Source of the DNA: an uncultured Synechococcaceae cyanobacterium
Lineage (GTDB): Bacteria; Cyanobacteriota; Cyanobacteriia; PCC-6307; Cyanobiaceae
NCBI GenBank assembly: GCA_902634405.1
Contig: CACPJY010000010.1
Span: forward strand, 1 to 51,759
DNA length: 51,759 nucleotides
Direction: 5' to 3'
How positions within the stretch are numbered: position 1 is the stretch's first letter; the number at the start of each line of letters is the position of its first letter. Made by a program: the position numbers and the translations under genes. The notes under the pieces are model-generated. The model searched no databases and was not told the origin of the DNA. It saw only the letters and a program-made list of their open reading frames with translations. Positions 1-8,938 of the stretch are shown piece by piece.

Positions 1-52
1 AACTCTTTTTACATCCATGCGTATAAAATGAACTCAATTTTCTTGCAGGATT

Positions 53-457
53 ATGGCAACAACAATTGAAGTATTAGGAGACAAAGTAACTCTAAGACTA
101 ACTTCTACTGATACGAATGGTAAATATAGTTTCTTAGAATTTGAGACCCCAGAAGGAGTAGGTCAACCATCTCATTCTCATGATTGGGATGAGACTTATG
201 TTGTGCTTGAAGGTGAATTAGACCTTAATTTAAATGGCGTAAGTACAATTATTTCGGCTGGGCGTTCAATTGATGTGCCTGCTGGAACAATTCATGCTCC
301 ACTATCTAAACAGAAGAACACTAGGTATGTAATGGTTGCACAGCCAGGAGGCGTCGAATCAGTATTTACAAGCTTAGAAGCAAATTCAAGTTCTCTTGGC
401 GATATGCAGAGAGTAGTTGAAATAGTCACTAAGGAAGGAGTTAATATTGCGATGTAA
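53..457 (+). CDS. small single-domain cupin protein
   Basis: A 134-residue protein that is essentially one cupin beta-barrel. The first cupin motif is visible as HSHDWDETYVVLEGEL, with His, His and Glu ligand candidates. The second is IDVPAGTIHAPL, with a further His. No signal peptide or membrane segment is seen, so it should be cytoplasmic. An AGGA-like ribosome site lies just before the ATG. Cupins of this size bind a metal and may be dioxygenases, isomerases or sensors; nothing here fixes the substrate. It stands alone, followed by roughly 1 kb with little coding capacity. The family call is firm; the function is unknown. Confidence 0.85.
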   Translation: MATTIEVLGDKVTLRLTSTDTNGKYSFLEFETPEGVGQPSHSHDWDETYVVLEGELDLNLNGVSTIISAGRSIDVPAGTIHAPLSKQKNTRYVMVAQPGGVESVFTSLEANSSSLGDMQRVVEIVTKEGVNIAM

Positions 458-587
458 GATGATCAATGACAAATATTTTTCTGTATTGATCTATAGAGAA
501 ATAAATCAGGATATATGTAAAAATAAACATTGAATATGAACTATATGGGTTTAATTTTAATTAAACGTAGGAGTACTTATAATTCTT

Positions 588-710
588 TCAGGTCTCCCAG
601 TCGACGCCATCGTCATCTTCGTCGTATTCATAATTCAGTAGAGAGTTCTCCTCCTTTTCTTTTGTCTCGTCTTTATTGGTAAGAGGCTTTTCTTCTTCCA
701 TTTTCACCAT
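588..710 (-). CDS. short acidic hypothetical protein
   Basis: An ORF of 40 codons reading MVKMEEEKPLTN at the start and ending in an Asp-rich tail, YDEDDDGVDWET. A second ATG lies at 701. It is highly charged with no membrane segment. The first codons lie inside a copy of the dispersed repeat (701-838), so the repeat may supply its start region. The tail is nearly duplicated at 15863-15913. The near-silent changes between the two tails favour real coding over chance. Function unknown. Confidence 0.5.
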   Translation of the reverse strand: MVKMEEEKPLTNKDETKEKEENSLLNYEYDEDDDGVDWET

Positions 711-838
711 TTCTCTAGTTTGGATAAAGTTTGGATAGAAATTGCTGATTCGCTGAGATCGGTTGCTATCACCTAAAGGGAACTTTTCATTGGCCAGTAG
801 TTAATTTCACTCATATCAAGGGATTTGGGCGAAAATGC
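701..838 (+). repeat. dispersed intergenic repeat, copy A
   Basis: One of the longest copies of the window's main repeat. It runs from TTTTCACCATTTCTCTAG through GATTCGCTGAGATCGGTTG and AAAGGGAACTTTTCATTGGC to TCATATCAAGGGATTTGG. On the minus strand it ends at the start of the acidic ORF 588-710. Confidence 0.75.
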
Positions 839-841
839 TTG

Positions 842-1169
842 CTAGTATTTTGCTGGTGTGGAACTACTGCCGCTTTTAGGGACTAGAGAATCTTTCAACC
901 TGCTCTCATTCTGGCGTATGCACCAAGACCAGTCTTTATTTGTTTTTTGCTTAGCAGTGATTGGAGAAGGAATAAGCATTAAGGCGGATTGCAATAATGT
1001 ATCGGTTGCTACAAAATGACCACAACTCACGCGGAGGGATTAATGATCGACACTCCACCTGAGTATCAAATAGAAGCAAATTGACTTCTGGTCCCTGCTC
1101 CAACAGTCTCATTCCATAAGTGGGCTGGTCATAGATGCTCTCTAAAGTATTGGTGACACTCCTCTGCAT
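842..1169 (-). pseudogene. possible frameshifted remnant of a small gene
   Basis: Two minus-strand frames join near 1030. The upstream frame reads TNTLESIYDQPTYGMRLL and continues to ECRSLIPPREL. The downstream frame continues as CGHFVATDTLLQSALM and ends STPAKY. Each alone looks truncated; joined by one frameshift they would give one protein of about 105 residues. I do not recognise the family. This is a reading by eye and may be chance; the stretch 470-1440 otherwise holds only the acidic ORF, repeat A and a hairpin. Confidence 0.25.
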
Positions 1170-1266
1170 CGTTTAGGTGCCCTTAATGGAGTCTTTATCA
1201 GCCTTACACCTAGATATTTGGCCTCAGGCGATCAATAGCAAGTAGCTTCGCTAAAAAAGGCAAAAT

Positions 1267-1320
1267 AAAACTGGCCATTCTTTCTTCCTTGTGGAACAAA
1301 GAAAGGTCAGTTTTTGTTAT
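1267..1320. terminator. hairpin with T-rich flanks
   Basis: AAAACTGGCC at 1267 can pair with GGTCAGTTTTT ending near 1315, and TTCTTTC with GAAAG, making an imperfect stem followed by a T-rich stretch on both strands. It could terminate transcription from either side; no long gene abuts it. Confidence 0.4.
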
Positions 1321-1458
1321 TTAATTGCGAAAAATTCTACTATTTAATTTCTCCTTCTTGGTTATAAAATACTAAATAAGTACTTTACCTTTAGTAAGGA
1401 ATGGTTGCAATAATCGATTCAATGCTATGTTCTCTGCCTGATTAAGGAGGTGCAAGTT

Positions 1459-1620
1459 ATGACCACTAAACGGACTCATGGAATTGATCAAATTGACATC
1501 GAGCGTGATGCTATTGATGAGTACTTTGAATGCATTACTGCCTATTCAATAAGTGATGATGGTATGCATTGTATGACTCAATGTGTTGATGTTCATTTAA
1601 AGAAGGAGGAAGAGCAATGA
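1459..1620 (+). CDS. small hypothetical protein, coupled to next gene
   Basis: A 53-residue ORF beginning MTTKRTHGIDQIDIERDAI and ending HLKKEEEQ. A strong AAGGAGG ribosome site at 1443-1449 sits nine bases before the ATG, which makes this a convincing gene despite its size. Its stop overlaps the next start as ATGA at 1617-1620, so the two are probably translationally coupled. It is acidic with several Cys and His (ECITAYSISDDGMHCMTQC). No family recognised. Confidence 0.65.
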   Translation: MTTKRTHGIDQIDIERDAIDEYFECITAYSISDDGMHCMTQCVDVHLKKEEEQ

Positions 1621-1994
1621 TCACTACATACCCTTTATACATAAGTGCTCAAGGTGGCTCAATTACTTGCTTCAAAGGTGATTCTGGACGAATCTTCCAA
1701 TCATGCTCAAGAAGTCGTTGCGTGTACTCAGCTGACCTGCATTCCGCCAAAGCTTATTTAGATAATCTTGAATTGAGTAAGACTCTACCTGTTGCAAAAA
1801 ATATAGACCCTCCTGCTCAGCGAAAAACCACACTCAAATGGTCTAGCGATGGAGAACTCTCAGCAGTAGATATGGCTAGAATTCTTGATAGGATTTCTAA
1901 TCCAGAGCTAACTCAGTGTGACTTGCTCTGTGATTTAGAAGATGAACGAAAATCGTTTCGAGATCCTTTGCCTCCAACTTCTTGGTTTCCCTAA
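1617..1994 (+). CDS. hypothetical protein, 125 aa
   Basis: Second gene of a coupled pair: its ATG overlaps the upstream stop, and GGAGGA lies just before it inside the upstream gene. The protein is soluble, with a cysteine-bearing N-terminal half (ITCFKGDSGRIFQSCSRSRC) and an acidic C-terminal half (DMARILDRISN...CDLLCDLEDERKS). I see no known domain. The N-terminal half could be a small beta-domain; that is speculation. Confidence 0.7.
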   Translation: MITTYPLYISAQGGSITCFKGDSGRIFQSCSRSRCVYSADLHSAKAYLDNLELSKTLPVAKNIDPPAQRKTTLKWSSDGELSAVDMARILDRISNPELTQCDLLCDLEDERKSFRDPLPPTSWFP

Positions 1995-2197
1995 ATAAAG
2001 AATAATGAACCTAGATTGACGCATCTAATAAGAGACGATTGAGCGTAAATACTTTAGTGATTGCATCATAGATCTTTCCCTAATTATCAATTAGAAAATA
2101 GCCAGAGCTAAATGAGTAAATCCAGTTCGTTGCTCTTAATGGCTTTAGGGGGGCTTTGGTCGGAAGCTCCTCGCAAAACTTCATCAGGAGGTCTTTG

Positions 2198-2338
2198 ATG
2201 AACTATCAAGAAGGACTCACTTTTGTTGATTCTTTTCTCCCAATAGCTGTTGGCATTTGTCTTGGATGCTTGGCTTCTCTAGGCGCCCGGGAGTTTTGGC
2301 ATGAATTTGCAGTTGCATTTAAAGGAGGTTCCCAATGA
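2198..2338 (+). CDS. small single-pass membrane protein
   Basis: A 46-residue protein, MNYQEGLTFVDSFLPIAV at the start, with one hydrophobic helix (LPIAVGICLGCLASLGA). The start is chosen at 2198 because AGGAGG lies at 2186-2191, seven bases upstream; the alternative TTG at 2156 has no such site. Its stop overlaps the next gene as ATGA. Hypothetical; likely inner-membrane or thylakoid. Confidence 0.6.
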   Translation: MNYQEGLTFVDSFLPIAVGICLGCLASLGAREFWHEFAVAFKGGSQ

Positions 2339-2547
2339 AATTAACGTCACCATTCACAATCATTAGGGATGCACTGAAGAAACAATCACCAGATGAAATA
2401 TCTTGTTCGGTCGATGATGTTGAAGTCCCAATTAAGGAATGTGGCCTTGAATTAGAAATAAATAAAAAAGAGCCAAATTTAGATTTTTGGGATGAAGAGT
2501 GTGAAGGACATCCAACCAATTCTCATTGCAAGGTTTATGACGATTGA
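2335..2547 (+). CDS. small hypothetical protein, coupled
   Basis: A 70-residue acidic protein (MKLTSPFTIIRDALKKQSPDE...) overlapping the preceding membrane peptide by ATGA, with AAAGGAGG upstream. It contains Cys at CSVDD, ECGLELE, EECEGH and SHCKVYDD. It has no transmembrane segment and no recognised domain. The coupling suggests joint expression with the membrane peptide. Confidence 0.6.
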   Translation: MKLTSPFTIIRDALKKQSPDEISCSVDDVEVPIKECGLELEINKKEPNLDFWDEECEGHPTNSHCKVYDD

Positions 2548-2599
2548 GTTTTCTTTTTTAAATCTCTCGGAAGTAATAGCTTGCTAGTATGGCTTTTCG

Positions 2600-2652
2600 C
2601 GATTCCTTGAGATCGACTGCTATCAAAGGTTTTTAGCTTTTCATTAGCCAAT
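2600..2652 (+). repeat. dispersed intergenic repeat, partial copy L
   Basis: GATTCCTTGAGATCGACTGC followed by TATCAAAGG and TTTTCATTAGCCAAT matches the middle of the main repeat. The flanking stretch 2548-2964 otherwise contains no gene that I can support, only a nearby GCTTGCTAGTAT motif. Confidence 0.5.
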
Positions 2653-2964
2653 ACGAGATATTTTTGTCAGCCATTGCGATAAAAGAGGTTAGAAAGCTTG
2701 TTTAGGATTAGAGGCTTGCTCGGATTTTGCTGGAATTTGAGCAAATTCCCCCTTTTCCTATTTTGACTTAATTATCTGATTTGAGCTTTTAGCATTCCTA
2801 GCCCTTTGAGGAATGAGACCGCAGATTCTAGCCTGTGTCCTTAAGAGGGGTTTTGCAAGCCTCTGGAGGCACGGCCAAAATAGGGATAATGCAAAGCTTT
2901 AGTGCCTAACCCAGAGTTAATACAAATATTGAGATCAAAGACTCGTTTATCAGACTAGATTGTC

Positions 2965-3150
2965 TTAGGTTTCTGAAAAGATTTCTTCGAGAAGCCTTTC
3001 TAATACTGAGCCTTTCGACTGTAACCCCCATTCCTTCTGGAGGGCTTCAAACTTCTGAATGATGTGGTTTGGAAGCCTGACTCTGACTTCTGTGTAATCA
3101 TTTTCTGGAGCTGTTTTATCTCGGTCTGACATGCCAATTTGATGTTTCAT
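2965..3150 (-). CDS. ribbon-helix-helix-like small protein
   Basis: A protein of up to 61 residues; an internal ATG at 3132 gives a 55-residue form. The central YTEVRVRLPNHIIQKFEALQ followed by KGSVLERLLEEIF has the strand-helix-helix pattern of CopG/MetJ-type DNA-binding proteins: a short basic strand (EVRVRLP), helix A, then a turn and helix B. Such proteins act as dimers in repression or as antitoxins. No toxin-like neighbour is visible on the same strand, so an orphan regulator is as likely. Upstream lies a copy of the second repeat family. Confidence 0.55.
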   Translation of the reverse strand: MKHQIGMSDRDKTAPENDYTEVRVRLPNHIIQKFEALQKEWGLQSKGSVLERLLEEIFSET

Positions 3151-3164
3151 TCATCTTGTATCAG

Positions 3165-3235
3165 GGGTGGCAGGAGGGTGTGACGGAGATTTCCAATTGA
3201 TTATCGCGATCTCAATTTCTTTATACCTCACTTTC
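3165..3235 (+). repeat. second dispersed repeat family, copy 1
   Basis: GGCAGGAGGGTGTGACGGAG then ATTTCCAATTGATTATCGCG then ATCTCAATTTCTTT. The same order of blocks occurs at 14765-14822 and, more weakly, at 26210-26255. Confidence 0.5.
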
Positions 3236-3266
3236 GTTATAATTCCACTGCATTATTAGAGTTTTA

Positions 3267-4091
3267 GTGGCTGACATTAAATCATTATCTGCGGATTACT
3301 TTGATTCGAAGTCAGAGGAATATACCAATGATTATTATCTAAATCAGCAAACTCACCCTAAATGGGCGAGGCAAAAATCAATTGTTTCTTTTGTAAGTAA
3401 ATATCTTCAAAGCTCGAATACTAAAATTCTTGATATTGGCTGTGGGCCTGGATTGCTAGAAGAAGATTTATCTAATCTTTCTTATAAAGGCATTGGTATG
3501 GATATTTCAGAGGAGATGATTAAAATCTCTAAAAAACGATCGGAGTCAAAAGGCTTTAATGAATCATGGGAATTTGTTTGTGGAGATTGTGAAGATACTC
3601 GACTTGAACCTGAGTCAGTTGATTGCGTAATTGCCTCAGGTGTTATTGAATATATGCCAGAAGATAATAAGATGCTTGAGGAGCTTAATAGGGTTTTAAA
3701 AGTAGAAGGATTATTGATTTTAAATGTAACTAATGTATTTGGTATCTCAACTAGTTTTAATCGATTAAGTCATTACTTAAAAGGCATTCCAGGCGTTATG
3801 AAGCTAGCAGATTTTATTAAAATTAGATTACTACGATCTAATACTAAAGCAAAGAGATTGAGCTTTATCCCTAGGAAGCATATTCCTTCTGTTTTTATTA
3901 GAAAAGCAAGGAGTCAAGGCTTTGAGCTGGTAGATGATGTTTACCAGGGCTTTACATTGCTTCCGGCACCTTTTGACCAAATCTTTAACAAGTTAATCGG
4001 TAGGGAATTCATTGATTTAGAGGGATTGAATGATACACCTTTAAGAATCTTTGGCGCTAGTTATTTAGTTTGTCTAATTAAAAAGAGGTAG
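3267..4091 (+). CDS. class I SAM-dependent methyltransferase
   Basis: 274 residues starting at a GTG. Motif I is ILDIGCGPGLLEEDL near residue 54, followed by an acidic strand end (GIGMDISEEMI) and the motif around CVIASGVIEYMPEDNKMLEE, the usual Methyltransferase_11 layout. The C-terminal 100 residues (SHYLKGIPGVMKLADFI...) have amphipathic or hydrophobic helices, suggesting membrane association or a lipid or glycan substrate. Only 2 bp separate it from the polysaccharide deacetylase gene, so the two are likely one operon in cell-surface modification. The exact acceptor cannot be read from sequence. Confidence 0.85.
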   Translation: MADIKSLSADYFDSKSEEYTNDYYLNQQTHPKWARQKSIVSFVSKYLQSSNTKILDIGCGPGLLEEDLSNLSYKGIGMDISEEMIKISKKRSESKGFNESWEFVCGDCEDTRLEPESVDCVIASGVIEYMPEDNKMLEELNRVLKVEGLLILNVTNVFGISTSFNRLSHYLKGIPGVMKLADFIKIRLLRSNTKAKRLSFIPRKHIPSVFIRKARSQGFELVDDVYQGFTLLPAPFDQIFNKLIGREFIDLEGLNDTPLRIFGASYLVCLIKKR

Positions 4092-4093
4092 TT

Positions 4094-5077
4094 ATGGGGC
4101 AATTACTACTACGTAAGTATTTTTCTATACTAAGTAATAAGCTTGGTCTTGCCCCTAGAGTTCTTTCAAACTTTTCAAAAAGATTAGTTGTTATTGATTA
4201 CCATTACTTCACAAGTAAGGATTTGATATATCCAGATTTAGAGGTGAGCTATGATTCATTGGAAGCTCAGCTTGAAATAATCTCTAGAAATTGCAGACTT
4301 AGACCCCCTGTAGAAACTCTTGAGGATCTATTTAGTGGAAGAATGAAATCAGAAGAACAAAGTTTAATTATTACTATTGATGATGCAGATAAATCGTTGT
4401 TAGATGCATTGAATTTTTTTCATGAATTCAAAATACCATTTGTATTATTTGCACCTGTAGGGCTCTGCCTTTCAGAAAATGAATTGGATGGAGTAAGAAG
4501 TAGATGTTTGTCTATGTATAAATACTTGTCTTTACCTGACTTGCCAGAACCTTATTCTCGTCTTACAAATGCAGATAAATATTTTGACTTTATAATTAAT
4601 TCTAGCTTTATAGACTTGGAAAAGTTTTACAAATTGATTAGGCCTATCCAAAGAGAAAGGTCTATTATCCTCGAACGAAAGTTATTAACAATACAGCAAT
4701 TAAAAGATATTATGGAAACTAATGAAATCGTTATCTCTTCTCATACTATGAGTCATAGTATATTATCTGAATTGCCATCAGATTGGATGAAATGGGAGAT
4801 TTCTAGATCGTTGGAAATTATAAGGCAAATCGGTGGAGATACACGATTATTCGCATATCCATATGGATATAAGAAATCATATGATAAAAATGTAAAAAAT
4901 ATATTAGAGAATGCTGGTGTTAAATATGCATTTACGACCACTTCTTCCTTGACAAAACAAAATTCAGACCATTTAGCGATTGGTAGGGCTTCTATGCTGA
5001 ATTACAAAGAAAGCTCTTTTGTATTAGGAACAGTTTCTGGTGCTTTTAGGATTTGGGATAAATTACTCTTGAGGTGA
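4094..5077 (+). CDS. polysaccharide deacetylase family protein (NodB-like, CE4)
   Basis: 327 residues. CE4 motif 1 appears as LIITIDDADKS, with the Asp-Asp pair but Ala in place of the usual Gly. Motif 2 is SSHTMSHSILSEL, supplying the HxxxH zinc ligands. The barrel motif FAYPYG follows. An insertion of about 100 residues separates motifs 1 and 2, as in larger CE4 members. The family removes N- or O-acetyl groups from glycans. Coupling to the methyltransferase gene just upstream supports a role in surface glycan tailoring. No clear signal peptide is seen, so a cytoplasmic or periplasmic site is uncertain. Confidence 0.85.
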   Translation: MGQLLLRKYFSILSNKLGLAPRVLSNFSKRLVVIDYHYFTSKDLIYPDLEVSYDSLEAQLEIISRNCRLRPPVETLEDLFSGRMKSEEQSLIITIDDADKSLLDALNFFHEFKIPFVLFAPVGLCLSENELDGVRSRCLSMYKYLSLPDLPEPYSRLTNADKYFDFIINSSFIDLEKFYKLIRPIQRERSIILERKLLTIQQLKDIMETNEIVISSHTMSHSILSELPSDWMKWEISRSLEIIRQIGGDTRLFAYPYGYKKSYDKNVKNILENAGVKYAFTTTSSLTKQNSDHLAIGRASMLNYKESSFVLGTVSGAFRIWDKLLLR

Positions 5078-5259
5078 AACTCTCTGGTCGCTTTATAGCA
5101 ATCCAAGAAGGCTGAGCTTATTCCTTCCCAGAGCGTTTCGTTTTCATTTTTTAGATCTTCTATCCAATAAGCATTTGGCTCGCTTTTTATTAGCCACTAG
5201 CTAGGTTCCTGTTGTGCCATAGGACCTCAGCAGGTGACTTCTGCTTTTTCTATTTTGGC

Positions 5260-5973
5260 CTATTTGTATTGAAGTTGCAGTTGCTTTTGGGCCATCTCTT
5301 TTAGGGGGCCTTTGGGAAGCTCATTGAGAAGATTTGACAGGGTTGCAAGGCTATGTGAAGTGGCTATACAACTGAGGGCAAGAAGTGCTGCACGAGCTGT
5401 TGCTTCTGATCCGTTCTTAGCAATTTCTGCAATTTGTAAGTTGACGGCGGGACTACTGCGCCGTTGTAAAACCCTAATGGTTGATAACACAACTGGATCG
5501 CGAAAATCTTTTAATGGTTTCTGAACAAGATCAAGCAGAAGATCATCACTGAGTTGATGAACTTTGAATTTGAGTAACTCCAAGCCTGCTAAGAGAAGGG
5601 GTTGGGATTTTTCACTTAATACATTCCTAAGGAGCATGATTGGAAGTTCACCTCCCCAGCAGGCAAGTGCTTGCAGAACTGGCAGCTTGAGTTGTTTCTC
5701 TTCTTTGAGCAGCTTTAGCAACCAAGTTTTTGCCTCAGTTTGATGACAAAGTCCTGCTGCACTAATTAATTCTGGTTGAGCCCCTGCTTGTTTGATTAGT
5801 AACTCTAAAACTGGCCAACCTTTATTGCTTAGTAATCCGAGTTGCTCAGTTATGGCAAAGCGAAGCTCTGTCTGAAGATTGAGTGAATAAACCTCACCCA
5901 ACCAGCAAGGCTCGAGGGGAACCCTGCGGGATTGGTGGAGTTTTTCCCAGATTGTCTCTTCATGGATGGCCAT
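5260..5973 (-). CDS. HEAT-like repeat protein linked to nitrite genes
   Basis: About 237 residues made almost entirely of paired amphipathic helices (LPVLQALACWGGELPIML, ATARAALLALSCIA, SLATLSNLLNELPKG), the pattern of HEAT or PBS-lyase-like repeats. The ATG at 5973 is preferred because AAAGGA lies just upstream; an upstream TTG at 6003 would overlap the FNT gene. It follows the FNT gene by 16 bp and is probably in the nirA-FNT transcript. HEAT-like proteins act as scaffolds and, among cyanobacteria, as chromophore lyases or protein maturation factors, so help in nitrite reductase assembly is a reasonable guess, not shown. Confidence 0.75.
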   Translation of the reverse strand: MAIHEETIWEKLHQSRRVPLEPCWLGEVYSLNLQTELRFAITEQLGLLSNKGWPVLELLIKQAGAQPELISAAGLCHQTEAKTWLLKLLKEEKQLKLPVLQALACWGGELPIMLLRNVLSEKSQPLLLAGLELLKFKVHQLSDDLLLDLVQKPLKDFRDPVVLSTIRVLQRRSSPAVNLQIAEIAKNGSEATARAALLALSCIATSHSLATLSNLLNELPKGPLKEMAQKQLQLQYK

Positions 5974-5989
5974 AGATAGTCCTTTGGCC

Positions 5990-6901
5990 TTAACGTGCTC
6001 CAAGTTCTGCGGCTAGTTCTCGTTCCAGCTTTTCATCATGAACTGTTGGCAGGACATTGGACATCTTGGTGCGATGTGTGCTGTAGAAGAGCATGCCTAT
6101 AAAAACCATTCCTCCAACAATGTTGCCAACCGTAACTGGCAGGAAATTCCAAAAGACAACCTTACTGAAGGGCACTCCAGAGCCAAGAAGAGGACCTGCT
6201 GTATGCAAAAACATGTTTACAACAATGTGTTCCATGCCCATTGTTTGGAATGCAGTAATTGGTAGCCAACAAGCAAGAAGTTTTCCTGGAACACTTTTAC
6301 TTACTAGAGCCATCGTGACTCCAAGACATACGAGCCAGTTAGCAATAACACCTCGTATAAATGCTAGGAAAAGTCCAGTACTTCCTAGAGATTCATACTT
6401 GGTAAGAACATTTGATTGATTTATAGATATCAGCTTTGATGCAACAACGGCCCATCCTTTACCTCCTTCAGCTGCAGATAAAGGATCAATAGTTCCTGCG
6501 CTTGTCAAACTAATTGAAAGTAAAACTGCTACAAGAAATGTGCCTAAGAAATTACCTATCCAGACCCACCCCCAATTTCTAAATGTGGCTTTCCAGGATG
6601 ATTTACCCGCCCAAGTTGCCATAGGCAATAAAGCAAAATTTCCAGTAACTAGCTCCATGCCAAAAAGCACTATGCTTGCAAATCCAAAAGGGAAAATAAC
6701 TGAGCCAAGGAAAGGCATTCCAGATTGAATACCTACAGTTATTGCGAGACATGTAGCCAAGCCAAGTATTGCCCCAGAGTAAAAACCTCTTACCAGTAAG
6801 TTTTTTGTACTTACAGTAGATTTTTTTCCACCCGCTGCAATCATTCCATCGACTAATTCATTAGGAAGGACATAATCCATTTGCGAAGTGTTTGCATCCA
6901 T
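5990..6901 (-). CDS. focA: formate/nitrite transporter (FNT) family channel
   Basis: 303 residues with six hydrophobic segments and the family's central motif TMGMEHIVVNMF, including the conserved pore His. An amino-terminal cytoplasmic segment (MDYVLPNELVDGMIAAGGKK) precedes the first helix, as in FocA/NirC. FNT channels are pentamers moving formate, nitrite or related anions. Position directly downstream of nirA on the same strand argues for nitrite uptake rather than formate, so the focA symbol is by family only. The 229 bp gap to nirA holds no gene I can support and could carry its own promoter. Confidence 0.9.
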   Translation of the reverse strand: MDANTSQMDYVLPNELVDGMIAAGGKKSTVSTKNLLVRGFYSGAILGLATCLAITVGIQSGMPFLGSVIFPFGFASIVLFGMELVTGNFALLPMATWAGKSSWKATFRNWGWVWIGNFLGTFLVAVLLSISLTSAGTIDPLSAAEGGKGWAVVASKLISINQSNVLTKYESLGSTGLFLAFIRGVIANWLVCLGVTMALVSKSVPGKLLACWLPITAFQTMGMEHIVVNMFLHTAGPLLGSGVPFSKVVFWNFLPVTVGNIVGGMVFIGMLFYSTHRTKMSNVLPTVHDEKLERELAAELGAR

Positions 6902-7130
6902 GTTTGGGAAAATGATTGTGTTGTAGATGTTTTTAAATTGATTGATTTATCTGCTAATGCGATTCATTAGCCTTGAGAAAGGATCTTTACTTCCACCTTG
7001 TCGATTAATGAGTGGACGGTCACTTCCAAAGTCACTTAGCCAATTGACAATGCGACTAAATAAATCAGTTGAATTGGATTTAAATTGCATGGAGAAGTTA
7101 AAAAATGATTGTGGTTTTGGTAAAAGCAGC

Positions 7131-8735
7131 TTATGGAGAATGACTGCTTTTACCTAACTGGCGAATCCAATCAATAATCTGCTTTAAAGTAATAAATTTC
7201 TGAGAGGAATTATTGTTCTTTGGAATTGCAGAGTAATTTTCAATCAATAATGTTTTTAATAGATTTTTTAATTCAGCAGTAGGCACTGATTTATATTTTA
7301 ACTCTCCTATCTTTTGATTTGGTCCTTGTTCTCCCCCAATTGATATGTCATAAGCTTCAATCATTTCCCCATTAGCATTTCTAGCTTTTGTCCCTGTTAG
7401 GCCTATTGCTCCCATATAGGCTTGACCACAACTATTTGGACAGCCTGTCCAGTGAATCTTTAGTTCTTCAGGTAAATAAATTTCCGAGTCAAGCTCTTTA
7501 GATACCTTTAGAGCCTGATCTTTAGTATTTGTCAATGCAAAACTGCAGTAGGTATTACCTGTACATGAGACAGTCCCTGCCGCTATTGTTTTTGGGCTGA
7601 GGGGAAATTTCTTTAACAGAGGGTCAGCTTTAAAACTATCAACTTGCTTGTCTGGGATATTAACTATGATCACATTTTGATCTTCAGTAAGACGAACTTC
7701 ACTGCTCCCATATGTTGTACTTATGCTGGCTAAATCTTGAATTTCTTCTGCTGAAAGCCGACCTACTGGAATATGTATGCCTGCATAGTTAAGCCCTACC
7801 TGCTTTTGAGGATGAATCCCAAAGAAAGAACGTGGTTTTTGTGAAAATATAGAACCAGGGTCTGGAATAAGTGTTCCAAATTTTTCTTGAACATCATTCC
7901 TAAAATTTTCTAATCCCACTTTATTTAAATAGAACCTAAATCGTCCTTTAGGTCGTTTATAACGTTCTCCATCATCGCGCCAACTAGATATAACTATTCC
8001 TGTGAAATGACATATTTCATGTGGTTTAACCCATACATTAAGAGGAATAGCGTAGTCATTTAACTGAGAAGAAAGAATTCCTCCAACCCAAACACTAAAA
8101 CCAAGCTCTCCTTCTTTTATAACTGGATGGAAAATAATGTCATTATGCAAAAGAAAGTTGTCATGTGAACCTGCTACTGCAGTGTTCCATTTTCTTGGCA
8201 AATTAGAGAATTCAGAATTTCCTTCTCCATTATTAGTTAAGTAATTGTCCAACTCCAATGTATATGGCCTGGTATCTATAATTTCTTTGGGGTCGATTCC
8301 TGCTAATGGATTACCTGTGACATTTCTTGGGTTGTCAAATCCTGATTGGATAGTTTCTATATCAGCATCTTTTAGACGTCTAAGAATTTCAGGTAGGTCA
8401 CTAATAAGAATTCCACGGAGTTGGAGGTTTTGCCTTGTAGTGATATCGCAACTTCCATCTTCTGCATAACGAGCAACAATAGATGCAATCACATTTAATT
8501 GATGTCCATTTAGTATCCCATTAGTTACTCTTAAACGGAGCATGAATTTTCCTGGTGTTTTAGGCCGCCAGAACATTCCATACCATTTAAGTCGAAGTTC
8601 TAAGTCGGTTTTGTCCATTTTCTCCCAACCAATCTTGGATAATTCTTCTAGTTGAATACCTAATAGAAGACCATCTTTCATAGCCTTATTCTTTTCTATT
8701 TTATTCAATTTCTTCCCTTCTAAATACGGTTTCAT
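7131..8735 (-). CDS. nirA: ferredoxin-nitrite reductase
   Basis: 534 residues, close to the usual length. Two duplicated ferredoxin-like halves are visible. The siroheme/4Fe-4S ligands are SCTGNTYCSFAL near residue 390 and GCPNSCGQAYMG near 431, giving the C-x5-C...C-x3-C pattern. Earlier motifs (RLRVTNGILNGHQL, ITTRQNLQLRGI) match the sulfite/nitrite reductase family, and linkage to an FNT channel makes nitrite the likely substrate. It reduces nitrite to ammonium with electrons from photosynthetic ferredoxin. A perfect NtcA-type palindrome lies about 200 bp upstream. No nitrate reductase or nitrate transporter is in the window. Confidence 0.95.
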   Translation of the reverse strand: MKPYLEGKKLNKIEKNKAMKDGLLLGIQLEELSKIGWEKMDKTDLELRLKWYGMFWRPKTPGKFMLRLRVTNGILNGHQLNVIASIVARYAEDGSCDITTRQNLQLRGILISDLPEILRRLKDADIETIQSGFDNPRNVTGNPLAGIDPKEIIDTRPYTLELDNYLTNNGEGNSEFSNLPRKWNTAVAGSHDNFLLHNDIIFHPVIKEGELGFSVWVGGILSSQLNDYAIPLNVWVKPHEICHFTGIVISSWRDDGERYKRPKGRFRFYLNKVGLENFRNDVQEKFGTLIPDPGSIFSQKPRSFFGIHPQKQVGLNYAGIHIPVGRLSAEEIQDLASISTTYGSSEVRLTEDQNVIIVNIPDKQVDSFKADPLLKKFPLSPKTIAAGTVSCTGNTYCSFALTNTKDQALKVSKELDSEIYLPEELKIHWTGCPNSCGQAYMGAIGLTGTKARNANGEMIEAYDISIGGEQGPNQKIGELKYKSVPTAELKNLLKTLLIENYSAIPKNNNSSQKFITLKQIIDWIRQLGKSSHSP

Positions 8736-8938
8736 GGTTCAGATGTTTAATACTATTGATTTTAATGTGAGAAAAAGAGAATGCTAAATTGAGGAATACT
8801 TCATTTCTATAAATTTTTTGAGGCCAAACTTCTATTCATCGCAAAGGATTAAAATTCATATCCTATTAATGCATTTAGGAGCTCAATCTATATGTATCAG
8901 ATAAAACAAAAATGGAAATTCCCTGAATTTAAAATTTA

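Noticed and set aside
6093-6419. 108-codon ORF opposite the FNT channel gene
   Set aside because: Antisense to a well-conserved membrane channel; product basic and Thr/Arg-rich without structure.
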